DNA of 57,156 nucleotides from JADHUC01 sp964617665 (GTDB lineage Bacteria > Planctomycetota > Planctomycetia > Pirellulales > Pirellulaceae): positions 1 to 57,156 of the forward strand of contig CAZUAH010000020.1 of assembly GCA_964617665.1 (NCBI GenBank). The letters run 5' to 3'. Numbering within the stretch: the stretch's first letter is position 1; each line of letters opens with the position of its first letter. The position numbers and the translations under genes are program-made. Below the pieces are notes generated by a model, which saw only the letters and a program-made list of their open reading frames with translations, ran no database searches and was not told the origin of the DNA. Below are positions 28,124 through 37,200 of the stretch, one piece after another.

Positions 28124-29416
28124 TTACTCTGCACGCAAAGCCTTGATGGGATCGACCCTCGCGGCGCGAAGGGCTGGGTACAAGCCGGAGAGAATGCTGA
28201 TCACGACGGAGAAGCCTACCGCTGACGCGAGTAGCCAAAAGGGAAACGCGAAGACTGCCATGTGCTCTGTCACGCCTTGCCCCTTCGCGTAGACATTCAC
28301 TGCGATTTCCAGAAGCCAGGAAACTACGCGGCCCAGGGCCAGCCCACCAAGCCCGCCCAGCAGTCCTATCATGGCCGCTTCTGTCAGGAAAAGCACCGAC
28401 AGGTCTGCGTCCGACGCGCCGATTGCCTTGTAGACGCCGATCTCTCGATAACGCTCCAGCACGGACATCAGCAACGTATTGACAATCCCCAGTCCCGCTA
28501 CGACCAGGGCCACCGTGCCGACCGCGGCCAACAGTACGTCGATGAAGACGAAGAACTGGCGAGCCTTTTCGAGCCGGCTGAGAACCTGATGGGTTTTGAA
28601 TCCCATTTCCTGGATCTCGCGCTCGACGGACGCGAGGTGAGAAAGGTGCTCGACGCGAACGGTCGCCCGCTGGTATCCCGCGCCGGAATCGGATTTTCCC
28701 GATCGGAGATTCTCGATAGCTGCGGCAGATTGGACCCCGGGGATCTGCTTCATCAGTTCGACGGGCAGCAAGACGCCATTACCCACAAACCGAGGCCCCA
28801 TTTGAGGCATACGATAGACGCCTACGACCGTAACGGTGAACTCTTTGCGCTCGAACCGAAAGCTGGCCGCCTGTTCGGGAGTAAGCCCCGCGGCTTCAAC
28901 GGTCACAGTCGATCCGACGGCCTCCTCGGGCGATTCAAACCCCAGCTTCTTCGATAGTCCGTCGCCGAGAATCACTTCGGGCCGGTCGCCTAGTGTGAAG
29001 AAGCCGCCGGCCACCAGAAGATCCGGCGCGAGGCCCGTCAGCGACGCTTCCCGTGGCATTCCGAAGGCAAGCCCCTGCTCGCTCTTTTCCCCCAAGACAA
29101 CCTTGATGCTGGTGAACCGAAAATCGGGATACGCGAGCGCGACGCCCGGAAGTGCCTCCATCCGTTCGAGCGCAGCATCATCGAGGACTGGTGCGTCTTC
29201 CGAATCGTCGGCGTCCTTCGGCCTCACCTCGATGTTGTTCACGAGCCCCAGCATTTTGAAGGGCGTTTCCGCCTGTTTCTGCACGCCCAGGGCGAATCCG
29301 ACCATCGACACGAGTGCTCCGCTGCCGATCGCAACACCCAAGGCGGTCAGAACGACTCGGAGAGGTCTCCGGCGCAATCCTCCCAGGCCCAGACAGACAA
29401 GCATCCAAATCCTCAT
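28124..29416 (-). CDS. ABC transporter permease, MacB/LolC (FtsX) type
   Basis: 430 residues. The ATG at 29416 overlaps the ATPase stop by 4 nt (ATGA), with GGAGG nine nt upstream. Membrane helix near residues 18-42 ('RVVLTALGVAIGSGALVSMVGFALG'), then a large extracytoplasmic MacB_PCD-like domain (about 45-290). Three helices follow in the FtsX domain ('VGTVALVVAGLGIVNTLLMSV', 'AMIGLLGGLGGLALGRVV', 'FAFPFWLLASAVGFSVVISILSGLYPALRAARVDPIKALR'). With the ATPase it forms a mechanotransmission-type ABC complex that exports lipids, lipoproteins or peptides. No membrane-fusion partner gene is nearby. Confidence 0.9.
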   Translation of the reverse strand: MRIWMLVCLGLGGLRRRPLRVVLTALGVAIGSGALVSMVGFALGVQKQAETPFKMLGLVNNIEVRPKDADDSEDAPVLDDAALERMEALPGVALAYPDFRFTSIKVVLGEKSEQGLAFGMPREASLTGLAPDLLVAGGFFTLGDRPEVILGDGLSKKLGFESPEEAVGSTVTVEAAGLTPEQAASFRFERKEFTVTVVGVYRMPQMGPRFVGNGVLLPVELMKQIPGVQSAAAIENLRSGKSDSGAGYQRATVRVEHLSHLASVEREIQEMGFKTHQVLSRLEKARQFFVFIDVLLAAVGTVALVVAGLGIVNTLLMSVLERYREIGVYKAIGASDADLSVLFLTEAAMIGLLGGLGGLALGRVVSWLLEIAVNVYAKGQGVTEHMAVFAFPFWLLASAVGFSVVISILSGLYPALRAARVDPIKALRAE

Positions 29417-30126
29417 GACGCCACACCTCCGTCGTCGGCAAGGTGTCCGTCGCGTAGCCGCACGATTCGATCGGCTGTTTGGCGGGCCATCTCTGCGTTG
29501 TGCGTCACCATGACCACCGTGGCACCCAGATCGCGATGAATTCGCCGCACCAGCGACATCATCTCTTTCGCCGTTTTGTGATCCAGATTGCCCGTGGGCT
29601 CGTCGGCCAACAGCAACGGTGGATTGTGCACGATCGCCCGCGCGATCGCCACGCGTTGCTGCTCGCCGCCGCTCAGTTGGTTTGGTCGATGTCGCGCTCG
29701 ATCTGCCAACCCAACGCGGTTGATCGCCTCTGACGCTCGCTCCTGTCTTTCCGTCCCGAAAGTCCCTTGAAAAGTGAGCGCCAGCGCGACATTCTCTTCG
29801 GCCGTCAGACTCGGCACCAAATGGTATGACTGAAATACGAAGCCCACCATCGTTCGTCGATAGGCGGTCCGCTCGCGCGAACGGAATGCGCCAAGGTCTC
29901 GCCCGTCCACCAGCACGTTGCCCGATGTCGGCGTGTCCAAAGCGCCCAGTACATGGAGCAAAGTCGATTTGCCGGAGCCGCTGACTCCAACCACGGCCAG
30001 AAACTCGCCTCGTTTGACATAAAGATCCACGCTGTCCAGCGCGCGGATCGTCGACGGCCCGACCTTGTAATGACGAGTCAGTTCACGGATCTCGATGAAG
30101 GCGTCTGCATTCGTATCGCTATGCAT
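29413..30126 (-). CDS. ABC transporter ATP-binding protein, MacB/LolD type
   Basis: 237 residues. Walker A GVSGSGKST (47-55), a Q-loop in 'GFVFQSYHLVPSLTAEEN', signature LSGGEQQRV (near 150), Walker B LLLADEPTGNLD and a switch His in 'VVMVTHNAEMA'. The 'FQSYHLVPSLTAEENV' stretch is typical of the LolD/MacB/FtsE branch. Partner permease overlaps by 4 nt. No Shine-Dalgarno is seen before the ATG at 30126, so a leaderless or short-leader transcript is possible: minus-strand TTGCAT-N17-TAGCAT lies just upstream, but this is weak. Divergent from the Gfo/Idh/MocA gene. Confidence 0.92.
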   Translation of the reverse strand: MHSDTNADAFIEIRELTRHYKVGPSTIRALDSVDLYVKRGEFLAVVGVSGSGKSTLLHVLGALDTPTSGNVLVDGRDLGAFRSRERTAYRRTMVGFVFQSYHLVPSLTAEENVALALTFQGTFGTERQERASEAINRVGLADRARHRPNQLSGGEQQRVAIARAIVHNPPLLLADEPTGNLDHKTAKEMMSLVRRIHRDLGATVVMVTHNAEMARQTADRIVRLRDGHLADDGGVAS

Positions 30127-30289
30127 GACATAATGATGCTAGGGATGTGTCGCGGCGAATGCAACGCCGGTAAGCCTGGGCCATCGCATCGTGGATAGTT
30201 GCAGGCTCGCTTTAGATTCGCTTGACCCCGCTCGCTCTACATCTCATGCTGATAGTTCCATATCACCACTCGCCCAGCGGAGACAAGCT

Positions 30290-31594
30290 ATGAATTCGCA
30301 AACACGAAGAGGATTCTTGAAATGTGCGGGAGCCGGTACTGCTGCCGCGACCGCGATGGCTTGGGGGCAAGCATCCCTGACGGCTACCGACGCCAACGAG
30401 CGGTTGACGATTGGATTGATTGGCTGCGGCGGTCGAGGCAGAGGCGTCGCCGGATCGCTGGCCAATCACGGCTGCAAGGTTGCTTACACGTGTGATCCAG
30501 ATCCGGGGCGGGCCGGCAGTGCCAAGCAGCAGTTGTCGGCCGGTCGTGCCGTCAGCGATATGCGAAAGGTGCTGGACGACAAAGCAGTCGATGCCGTTGT
30601 GATCGCCACGCCCGATCACTGGCACGGCCCGGCCGCGATTCTGGCGTGCGAGGCAGGAAAGCACGTGTACGTGGAAAAGCCGTGCTCGCACAACATCCGC
30701 GAAGGGCGTCTGATGATCGAATCGGCCCGCAGGACGAAGCGCGTCGTGCAAGTCGGCACTCAAGCCCGCAGCACAGCGTTGACCACCGGGGCGGTTAAGA
30801 TGCTCCGTGACGGAGCGATCGGCGAGGTGCTGGTGGCCAAAGCGTGGAACAGCCAGCGGCGAGGCAACATCGGCCACGCCCAGCCGTCGGATCCGCCCGC
30901 CGATTTTGACTACGATGCCTGGGTCGGCCCAGCGCCGATGCGCCCGTATCAGAAGAACTGCCACCATTACACATGGCATTGGTGGTTCGACTTCGGCACG
31001 GGCGATGCGGGCAACGACGGCGTTCACGAATTGGATATCGCACGATTCGGCCTCGGCGACCCCGGCCATCCTGCGCAGGTCTCTGGACACGCCTCGAAGC
31101 TGTACTTCGACGACGACCAACAGTTTCCCGACACGCAGTATGTCACGTTCGAGTATCCAGGCGAAGGCGGTGCTGCCAGCCGGTTGTTAGTCTACGAGCA
31201 CCGGATTTGGTCGCCGTACCGACAAGAGGAACACGAGAATGGCAACGCGTTCTATGGTACCGAAGGAATACTGGCTCTCGGCAAGGGCAGCGGTTTCAAA
31301 CTGTATGGCCCCCGAAACGAGCTGATTGCCGAAGAAACGGGCCGCCAAGACACCGACGCACACACAGCGAATTTCGTGGAAGCGATTCGCACGGATACCC
31401 GTCCCAACGCCGACATTGAAATCAGCCACCACTCGGCAGCGCTCGCCCACTTGGCCAACATCCTATGTAGAACCGAACGGCGGCATTTGGCCTTCGATCC
31501 CAAAGCCGAGCAGATCCTGGACGATCCGGAGGCAAACGCGTTCGTGCGCAGAAAGTACCGCGAAGGCCATTGGGCGGTGCCCGAGGGGGTGTGA
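30290..31594 (+). CDS. Tat-exported Gfo/Idh/MocA-family oxidoreductase
   Basis: 434 residues. The ATG at 30290 has GGAG seven nt upstream; the frame from 30191 is rejected. Twin-arginine signal TRRGFLKCAGAGTAAATA (about 4-21). Rossmann motif 'LTIGLIGCGGRGRGVAGSLANHG' with GxGxxG-type loop, then 'DAVVIATPDHWHGPAAILACEAGKHVYVEKPCSHN'. The EKP motif is the family hallmark, with Lys as the expected active-site residue. The C-terminal sheet domain includes 'WHWWFDFGTGDAGNDGVHELDIARFGLG'. Reduces or oxidises sugar-type substrates with NAD(P). Tat-exported members are common in planctomycetes; the substrate is unknown. A 23-bp inverted repeat follows the stop. Confidence 0.9.
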   Translation: MNSQTRRGFLKCAGAGTAAATAMAWGQASLTATDANERLTIGLIGCGGRGRGVAGSLANHGCKVAYTCDPDPGRAGSAKQQLSAGRAVSDMRKVLDDKAVDAVVIATPDHWHGPAAILACEAGKHVYVEKPCSHNIREGRLMIESARRTKRVVQVGTQARSTALTTGAVKMLRDGAIGEVLVAKAWNSQRRGNIGHAQPSDPPADFDYDAWVGPAPMRPYQKNCHHYTWHWWFDFGTGDAGNDGVHELDIARFGLGDPGHPAQVSGHASKLYFDDDQQFPDTQYVTFEYPGEGGAASRLLVYEHRIWSPYRQEEHENGNAFYGTEGILALGKGSGFKLYGPRNELIAEETGRQDTDAHTANFVEAIRTDTRPNADIEISHHSAALAHLANILCRTERRHLAFDPKAEQILDDPEANAFVRRKYREGHWAVPEGV

Positions 31595-31611
31595 GACGTC
31601 GGCCGTTCCTT

Positions 31612-31685
31612 GTAGTGGTGGCTTCCAGTCGCCACGTGAATCCGAGAACACAGACGATCCTATGGCGGCTGGAAGCCACCACTAC
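31612..31685. repeat. 23-bp inverted repeat between convergent genes
   Basis: Arms 31612-31634 and 31663-31685 match at 22 of 23 positions (arm begins GTAGTGGTGGCTTCCAG) around a 28-nt centre. It fills most of the 109-nt gap between the Gfo/Idh/MocA gene and the convergent kinase gene. It could act as a bidirectional terminator, but the arms are long and lack U-tracts, so it looks like a miniature dispersed element. Confidence 0.8.
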
Positions 31686-31703
31686 GCTTTCGAGGCTGTC
31701 CAA

Positions 31704-33320
31704 CTAGGCGACAGCCCCTTTCGCCTTGATCGCGTTTGTTGGCGGCGAAGTTGCCTTCTTCCACACACCCCAGACAATCAGGACGTCGACGACAAGGATA
31801 ACGGGGATTGCCAATAAAGCTATGAAACCGACGGATACGAGGCTCCCCCCGAAATCGAAGAAGGCCGACAGCACGTGCATTGCCGCAGCACCTACCAGCA
31901 GTGCAAGCCAGAAGAGGATCGCATCGAGCAACAGTAACGGAAACAACAGCGCATCGCCAACAGCGATGGGCAAACCGGTCAGTCGTCCCTGTGAATGTCG
32001 GATATCGCTAATCGCCATCGCACCCAGGATCGTTGTGCCAAACGGTGCAGTCAGCCCCAGCGGCAGCACGCCGACGATCAATGCCCATTGCCACCATGCG
32101 CGGCCGGGCGAACTCTGTTCAAACTCGCGGCCGACATCACCCTCCTCGAAAAACCCTGCCATTTGCGGTTCGTGGACCGGCGCAGTCGTGACCACCAGCG
32201 AGCACAGCACGGTGATGAAGAAAAACGATGCCCACGCCGCACCTAAAACGGCTTTCCGGGAAAACCGAGGTAGAGCGGGGGCTTCTGCCGGCGGCAGAGA
32301 ACGGCCGACGTAATCCCTGTGAACCTGTTTGGGCGGTTGGGGGGCTGCGACGGCTGCGTCGAGCGACTCGACGTCCGACTTCAATTCGCTGACATGTTGG
32401 TAGCGACGGCCTGGTTCCTTTTCCAGCGTTCGCAGCACGACTTCGTCCAACTGTCCATCAACCTGAGTTTTCTGAGAGGGCAAGGCGAATCGTCCGATGG
32501 GCAATTCGCCGGTTAGCATCTCGTAGAACACGACACCCAGCGAATAGATGTCGGCGCGATGGTCAATCCCGCGCGAGCCTTCTATCTGCTCCGGGGCCAT
32601 ATACCGCGGCGTCCCGAGGACTTGGCGCGTTCCGGTCAGCGAATGATCGTCCGCGCCGGGTCGCACAAGTTTGGCCAATCCGAAATCGGCGATTTTGACG
32701 CGGCCTTTCTCGTCGATCAGGATGTTTTCCGGCTTGATGTCGCGGTGGACGATGCCCTCGTCGTGCGCGTACTGGAGGGCGTCGCAGATGTGCGGAATGA
32801 TTTGCAGGGCCTGACTGGGCTCCAGCCTGCGAGCTTCGAGCAGCTGCCGGAGATTGACGCCGTCGACGTACTCCATAACGAAATAGTACAGCCCTTCGCT
32901 TTGCCCGAAGTCATGCACGGTCACAATGTTCTGGTGGCTCAGCCGAGCCAACGCTTTGGCCTCGCGGGCAAAACGCTCGGCAAAGTCGGAATCCTCGGCG
33001 GCGTCCGCTTTGATGATCTTCAGTGCGACGGTTCGGTCCAGGCTCTTCTGACGGGCCTCGTAAACGGCCCCCATACCGCCTTGACCGATTAGACGAGAGA
33101 TCTCCAATTCGGGGAACAGCCCAGCCAATTCATTTGGTGTCGGGGCATCAGGCCTTGTGGTTTCGGTCTCCGTCGGCAGCACGCCAGAGCCACTTCCGGC
33201 GGCTTCACGCGTATTCCAGCTTTCCAGGCCCATCTTCATCAGACATGCAGGGCATGGCTGATCAGGTGCATCCGTTGGCCGTTCCGCTCCGCACTTGGGG
33301 CAAGTTCCGGGTTTCACCAT
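31704..33320 (-). CDS. Membrane Ser/Thr protein kinase with N-terminal zinc ribbon
   Basis: 538 residues. The ATG at 33320 has GAGGAG eight nt upstream. Zinc-ribbon-like CPKC...CPAC (7-10, 23-26). Kinase domain about 74-320: glycine loop GQGGMGAVYEA (79-89), Lys101 in VALKII, HRDIKPEN with catalytic Asp194, DFG 212-214, GTPRYMAPEQ. All catalytic residues are present. Four or more hydrophobic segments follow (about 356-378 and from 405 on), so the sensor part is a polytopic membrane domain rather than one extracytoplasmic domain. The ECF-type sigma factor gene lies 91 nt upstream on the same strand. Kinases with this pairing are frequent in planctomycetes; the target is unknown. Confidence 0.93.
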   Translation of the reverse strand: MVKPGTCPKCGAERPTDAPDQPCPACLMKMGLESWNTREAAGSGSGVLPTETETTRPDAPTPNELAGLFPELEISRLIGQGGMGAVYEARQKSLDRTVALKIIKADAAEDSDFAERFAREAKALARLSHQNIVTVHDFGQSEGLYYFVMEYVDGVNLRQLLEARRLEPSQALQIIPHICDALQYAHDEGIVHRDIKPENILIDEKGRVKIADFGLAKLVRPGADDHSLTGTRQVLGTPRYMAPEQIEGSRGIDHRADIYSLGVVFYEMLTGELPIGRFALPSQKTQVDGQLDEVVLRTLEKEPGRRYQHVSELKSDVESLDAAVAAPQPPKQVHRDYVGRSLPPAEAPALPRFSRKAVLGAAWASFFFITVLCSLVVTTAPVHEPQMAGFFEEGDVGREFEQSSPGRAWWQWALIVGVLPLGLTAPFGTTILGAMAISDIRHSQGRLTGLPIAVGDALLFPLLLLDAILFWLALLVGAAAMHVLSAFFDFGGSLVSVGFIALLAIPVILVVDVLIVWGVWKKATSPPTNAIKAKGAVA

Positions 33321-33411
33321 CGTTTTTTCTCCTCTAAAGGACTGTCGTCTTTCCCAAGAGAAGCAAAATTAAGAAAAGGTTACACACGTTGATACGATTT
33401 TCTCGAAATCC
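33321..33411 (-). promoter_or_regulatory. Possible ECF-type promoter before the kinase gene
   Basis: On the minus strand TGTAACC (33384-33378) followed by a T-rich run lies about 58 nt before the kinase ATG. ECF factors often read an AAC-containing -35, so this may be the target of the adjacent sigma factor. I cannot define a -10. Confidence 0.25.
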
Positions 33412-34164
33412 TTACCCACGAAGCACTTCGAATAGGTGCCGAATCTCGTCATCGACATCTTCCTCCGTCGAAACCGTCTGCGCGATTTCTCCACGCAGCC
33501 TTTCTTTGAACCGCCGCCGCAGGCGATGGACCGCCGTCTTGACCGCCCCTTCGGTCATGCCCAGTAGTTCGGCCGACTGCTTGTAAGATCCGGACGGCTC
33601 CGCGCCGGTCAAGAAATCTCGCACGTGCTGGAACTGACTGGCCTTGCCAGCGTCTTCTGCCTCCTGACGAAGCACTTCAAAGACTCGGTCCAACAGGGTG
33701 AGCGCCCATTGCCTCGCGTAGATCGCCTCGGGCGTGTTTGGATCTGCGGGCTCCAGGCGATATCGGCTTTCGGCGGCGTCGAAATCGAGCGACAGATGCC
33801 TACGTCCGCCGCCGCGTTTCTCCGCCCGGGCTCGATCCCATTCATTGATCAGGTAGTGTTTGAGGGATGCCAACAGAAACGATCGAAAACGGCCTCGTTC
33901 GCGAGATACGTTTCGAAGGTCCTCTTTTTCCAGCAAGCGTGCGAAGAAGCCTTGCGTAAGATCCTGGGCCGAGGCGGAATCGTACCCCTGACGACGCACG
34001 TATGCGTAGAGCGGATACCAGTAGGTTTCGCACAGTACGGTCAAGGCGTCTCTAGCTTCGGCTGAGTTAGACTTTCCAGCAGCTAACACGACGCTCCATC
34101 GAGTCGTCGCAAAATGGCCGCGGTTGGCCGGATCTGAAGATGAGCCGCAATCGTCGGAAGCCAT
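33412..34164 (-). CDS. ECF-subfamily RNA polymerase sigma factor
   Basis: 250 residues. Region 2 lies about 20-105 ('TRWSVVLAAG', 'LCETYWYPLYAYVRRQGYDSASAQDLTQGFFARLLEK', 'GRFRSFLLASLKHYLINEWDRARAEKRGG'). Region 4 lies about 150-235, with a helix-turn-helix in 'SAELLGMTEGAVKTAVHRLRRRFKERLR'. The RFRSFLL...LINEWD pattern is that of the planctomycete-enriched ECF group that neighbours Ser/Thr kinases. The kinase is downstream on the same strand, so a phosphorylation-controlled sigma factor is a reasonable inference. No anti-sigma factor is visible. No clear Shine-Dalgarno precedes the ATG. Confidence 0.92.
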   Translation of the reverse strand: MASDDCGSSSDPANRGHFATTRWSVVLAAGKSNSAEARDALTVLCETYWYPLYAYVRRQGYDSASAQDLTQGFFARLLEKEDLRNVSRERGRFRSFLLASLKHYLINEWDRARAEKRGGGRRHLSLDFDAAESRYRLEPADPNTPEAIYARQWALTLLDRVFEVLRQEAEDAGKASQFQHVRDFLTGAEPSGSYKQSAELLGMTEGAVKTAVHRLRRRFKERLRGEIAQTVSTEEDVDDEIRHLFEVLRG

Positions 34165-34298
34165 GTTCTTGTCGTCGTGTGCAAAAAAAGGAAGTCGTAG
34201 TTCGTCATCCTCATCGACGAATCAATGGTGGCTCCTGCGAGCCATGATTCGCATTCTGAAAGCATACCATGAGGACTGCAGAAGTTGCAGCCCGCTGG

Positions 34299-37200
34299 CT
34301 ATTCGATCGACATCAGGTACGCGAGCAGGTTGGCGATCTCTTGCTTGGAGAGTTGCTTTTCCAGCCCTTCAGGCATGATGGACATGCCAGTATCGACCAG
34401 CTCGTCGATCTGATCTCGCAGCACTGTATCGCTTTCTCCTTCCGCTCGCTTCAACGTGATGCTGTTGGCGGTTTCCGCAGCGATCATTCCACTGATCACT
34501 CGGCCACCGTCAGTCACGATGACATAGTTGACATATTGCGGGTTGATGTTGCTGTTTGGGGCGAGGATGTGCTGCAAAATGCCTTCTTTCCCTTTGCTCT
34601 TGACCGTGGCCAAGGGCAACCCCAAGTCGTGACCGACGCCCTCCAGCCGATGGCACTGGGCGCACACCTTCTTGAAAACGGCCTTACCTTCGGTGATATC
34701 GCCAGCCATCTCCAATACGTCGCGGTATGCGGCTAACACCTTGTCGCGGTCCGTCGTGCCCCGCCCGCTAAACAGACGCGACGCCCGATCGCGGATCTGC
34801 TGGTCGCGGTGTTTGAGAAGGAACTGAATGCGAACCGGATCGAGTTGCGATTCCCGTATGGCCTCGTCTTCGACGGCATCCAGGAGAATCGACAGGCGGT
34901 CGCTACGCGCAAATAGAGCTTCAGTGGCCGTGCCGCGAAGGCGTGGCGTTAGTCCGAGCCAAGCCTCTACAATCGTGTGCGCGGCATCTCGATCGGGAAA
35001 ACGCCCTAGCGTCTCCATAGCCGCAATCGCAACGGCCTGTGGCTGACGGCTGTCAATCAACTCGCCCAGCGTCCCAGCGACTTGGGTGTAGGATCCCAAG
35101 GTCAGCGAACCGATCGCTGCGACGCGGCGATCGACGGGCGAGTTCGCGTCGCGTGCGCGGCGTTTGGCTGCATCGACCGTGGCGGCCAACGATCGCGAAA
35201 CGATTGAGTCACCCCGTGCAACGAGGCTCGCTCGAAGCGGACTGTTCACTCTATCGAGCCCTTGGATCAGGCCTTGGACGACGGCGTGGACCGTTGGCGT
35301 TTCATCCGTCGTGAAGTCTTCCAACGAGCCTACCACTTTTTCGATCTGGTCAGCGTCATTGTGCAATCCGGCTTGCTCGGCCAGTTGCTGAAGCAACTGC
35401 CGGCCTCCGGTGCCTGCTCGGAACGTGGGCCGACCCGCAAGCTCGGCGAACAGGTCGCCTGCGCGCCCAGTCGAGGAACTCAATAGGGCCAGCCGAAACC
35501 ACGAATCGTCAGCATCGCGAGCCGCGATCGCGGCCAACGCCTCGGTGGCCTTTGGATCTGGGATCTCGCCCAAAGTGAAAGCCAATTGGTAACGAACGCG
35601 AATGTCTGCGTCGTTCGTCATCTCGAACAGTCGCTCGCGCACCGCTGCCGAATCCTCCAGCACCTTCTCTGACAGACGAACCGCGTGTTCTCGGACTCGG
35701 GGATGCGAGTCAGCAAGTCGCGGCAAGATGACGTCAGGCGAAAGGGCTGATAGACCATCTAAGGCGTACATGGCATGCATTCGACCGAGCGGCGAGGAGG
35801 ATTCGGCGGCCAGCCGTCGCAGTGGCTTGATCGCTGCCGGATCCTGACGCTCGTAGAGCAACCGGGCGGCCGTGGTGTAATGCCAGGCGTTTGCGTGTTC
35901 CAGCAGTGCCACCAACTCCTCAGTGCTGGCCTTGCCTAAGTCCGGGATGGCCGGTTGCTGAAACGCCTCGGGCATTACGCGGTAGATGCGTCCTCGATCG
36001 CGTCCTTCGGTCAAATCGAAACATCGTCGCAGCGTGGGCGGCAGTACGACTCCCTCGTTGATCACTTGGCGGTACATGTCGGCGATGTACATATTGCCAT
36101 CGGGGCCGTTTAGCATATTGACCGGCCGAAACCAGATGTCGCGCGAGGCAAGGAACTCTCGGCCTTCATCCACGCGCCGCGCGATCTGGCCCACTCCGTC
36201 CACTTCGAGCGCGTTGCGGTGGATCAGATTGCCCGAGCACTCGGGCGCAAACGAATTGCCTCGAAACTCTCGCGGCCAGGCATCGCCGCGATAGATCGTC
36301 GTGCCGCCGGCCGCCGTGACGTAGCCCGTCGGAGCGCCGCCGCGTTCAATGATGCCTTTGATCACACCGCTAGCCCGCATGCGCATCCACACGACGCGGT
36401 GTGGTTCGGGCGGACTGATGCGAAACACATCGGCTCCGCGCCCCGCTTCGGCGATTAGACGCCACGAGCGCGGTGCTGCCAACATGCGGTTGCGTGCGAC
36501 ATAGCGATCTTCGAAATACACCAGCAGAATATGATCGCTGTTGCTGGTCAGAAACTTGTTGCCCCAATCGTCGAAACTCAAGCCAAACTGGGCGGAACTG
36601 TTCGTTGCCTCCAACGCCAATGTGCGAGGAGCGAAGGCAAAGTCGCGACCACGGATCAATACAGGTTTGACACTCGGTCGTTCTGGACAGCCTATTTCGC
36701 CGCCGCCAGAAGCGCTGGCTCCGTGAATCCGGTTGTCCAGCCCCCATCGAAAGCTGTTGGGCAAGTGTTGCCAGTTGCTGTAACCGAAGCCAGTAAGAAC
36801 CACCTTGCGAATGTCCGCCCGGCCATCGTTGTCGGTGTCCTTGCAGTACAACAGATCCGGCGCTGCGGCCACAAACACACCGCCATCGTAGGCAAAGATC
36901 CCGTTGGGCCAGATCAGATTGTCGACATAGACGGTGCTCTTGTCAAAACGGCCGTCGCCGTTTGTGTCCTCCAGTAACTTGACACACCCGAGCTTCTCCG
37001 TCTCCAGGGCGAGCTTGCGAGCATCGGCGCAGGGCACGCGATTTCCTTGGTTGTAGCCTCGCATTTCCGCGACGAACAGCCGGCCGCGTTCGTCAAAGGA
37101 CATGCCGACCGGATCCATCACCAGAGGTTCGGCTGCCACCAGTTCGATGCGAAAGCCGGGTTCCACCTCGAACGTCGCCTCTGCGTCTTTCGGCTCGGTC

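Noticed and set aside
28100..28124. Terminator between the aldehyde dehydrogenase and ABC permease genes
   Set aside because: Only 7 nt separate the stops and no stem with a U-run is present.
30263..31120. 285-codon antisense frame
   Set aside because: Covers the Rossmann domain of the Gfo/Idh/MocA gene on the other strand, which is clearly real.
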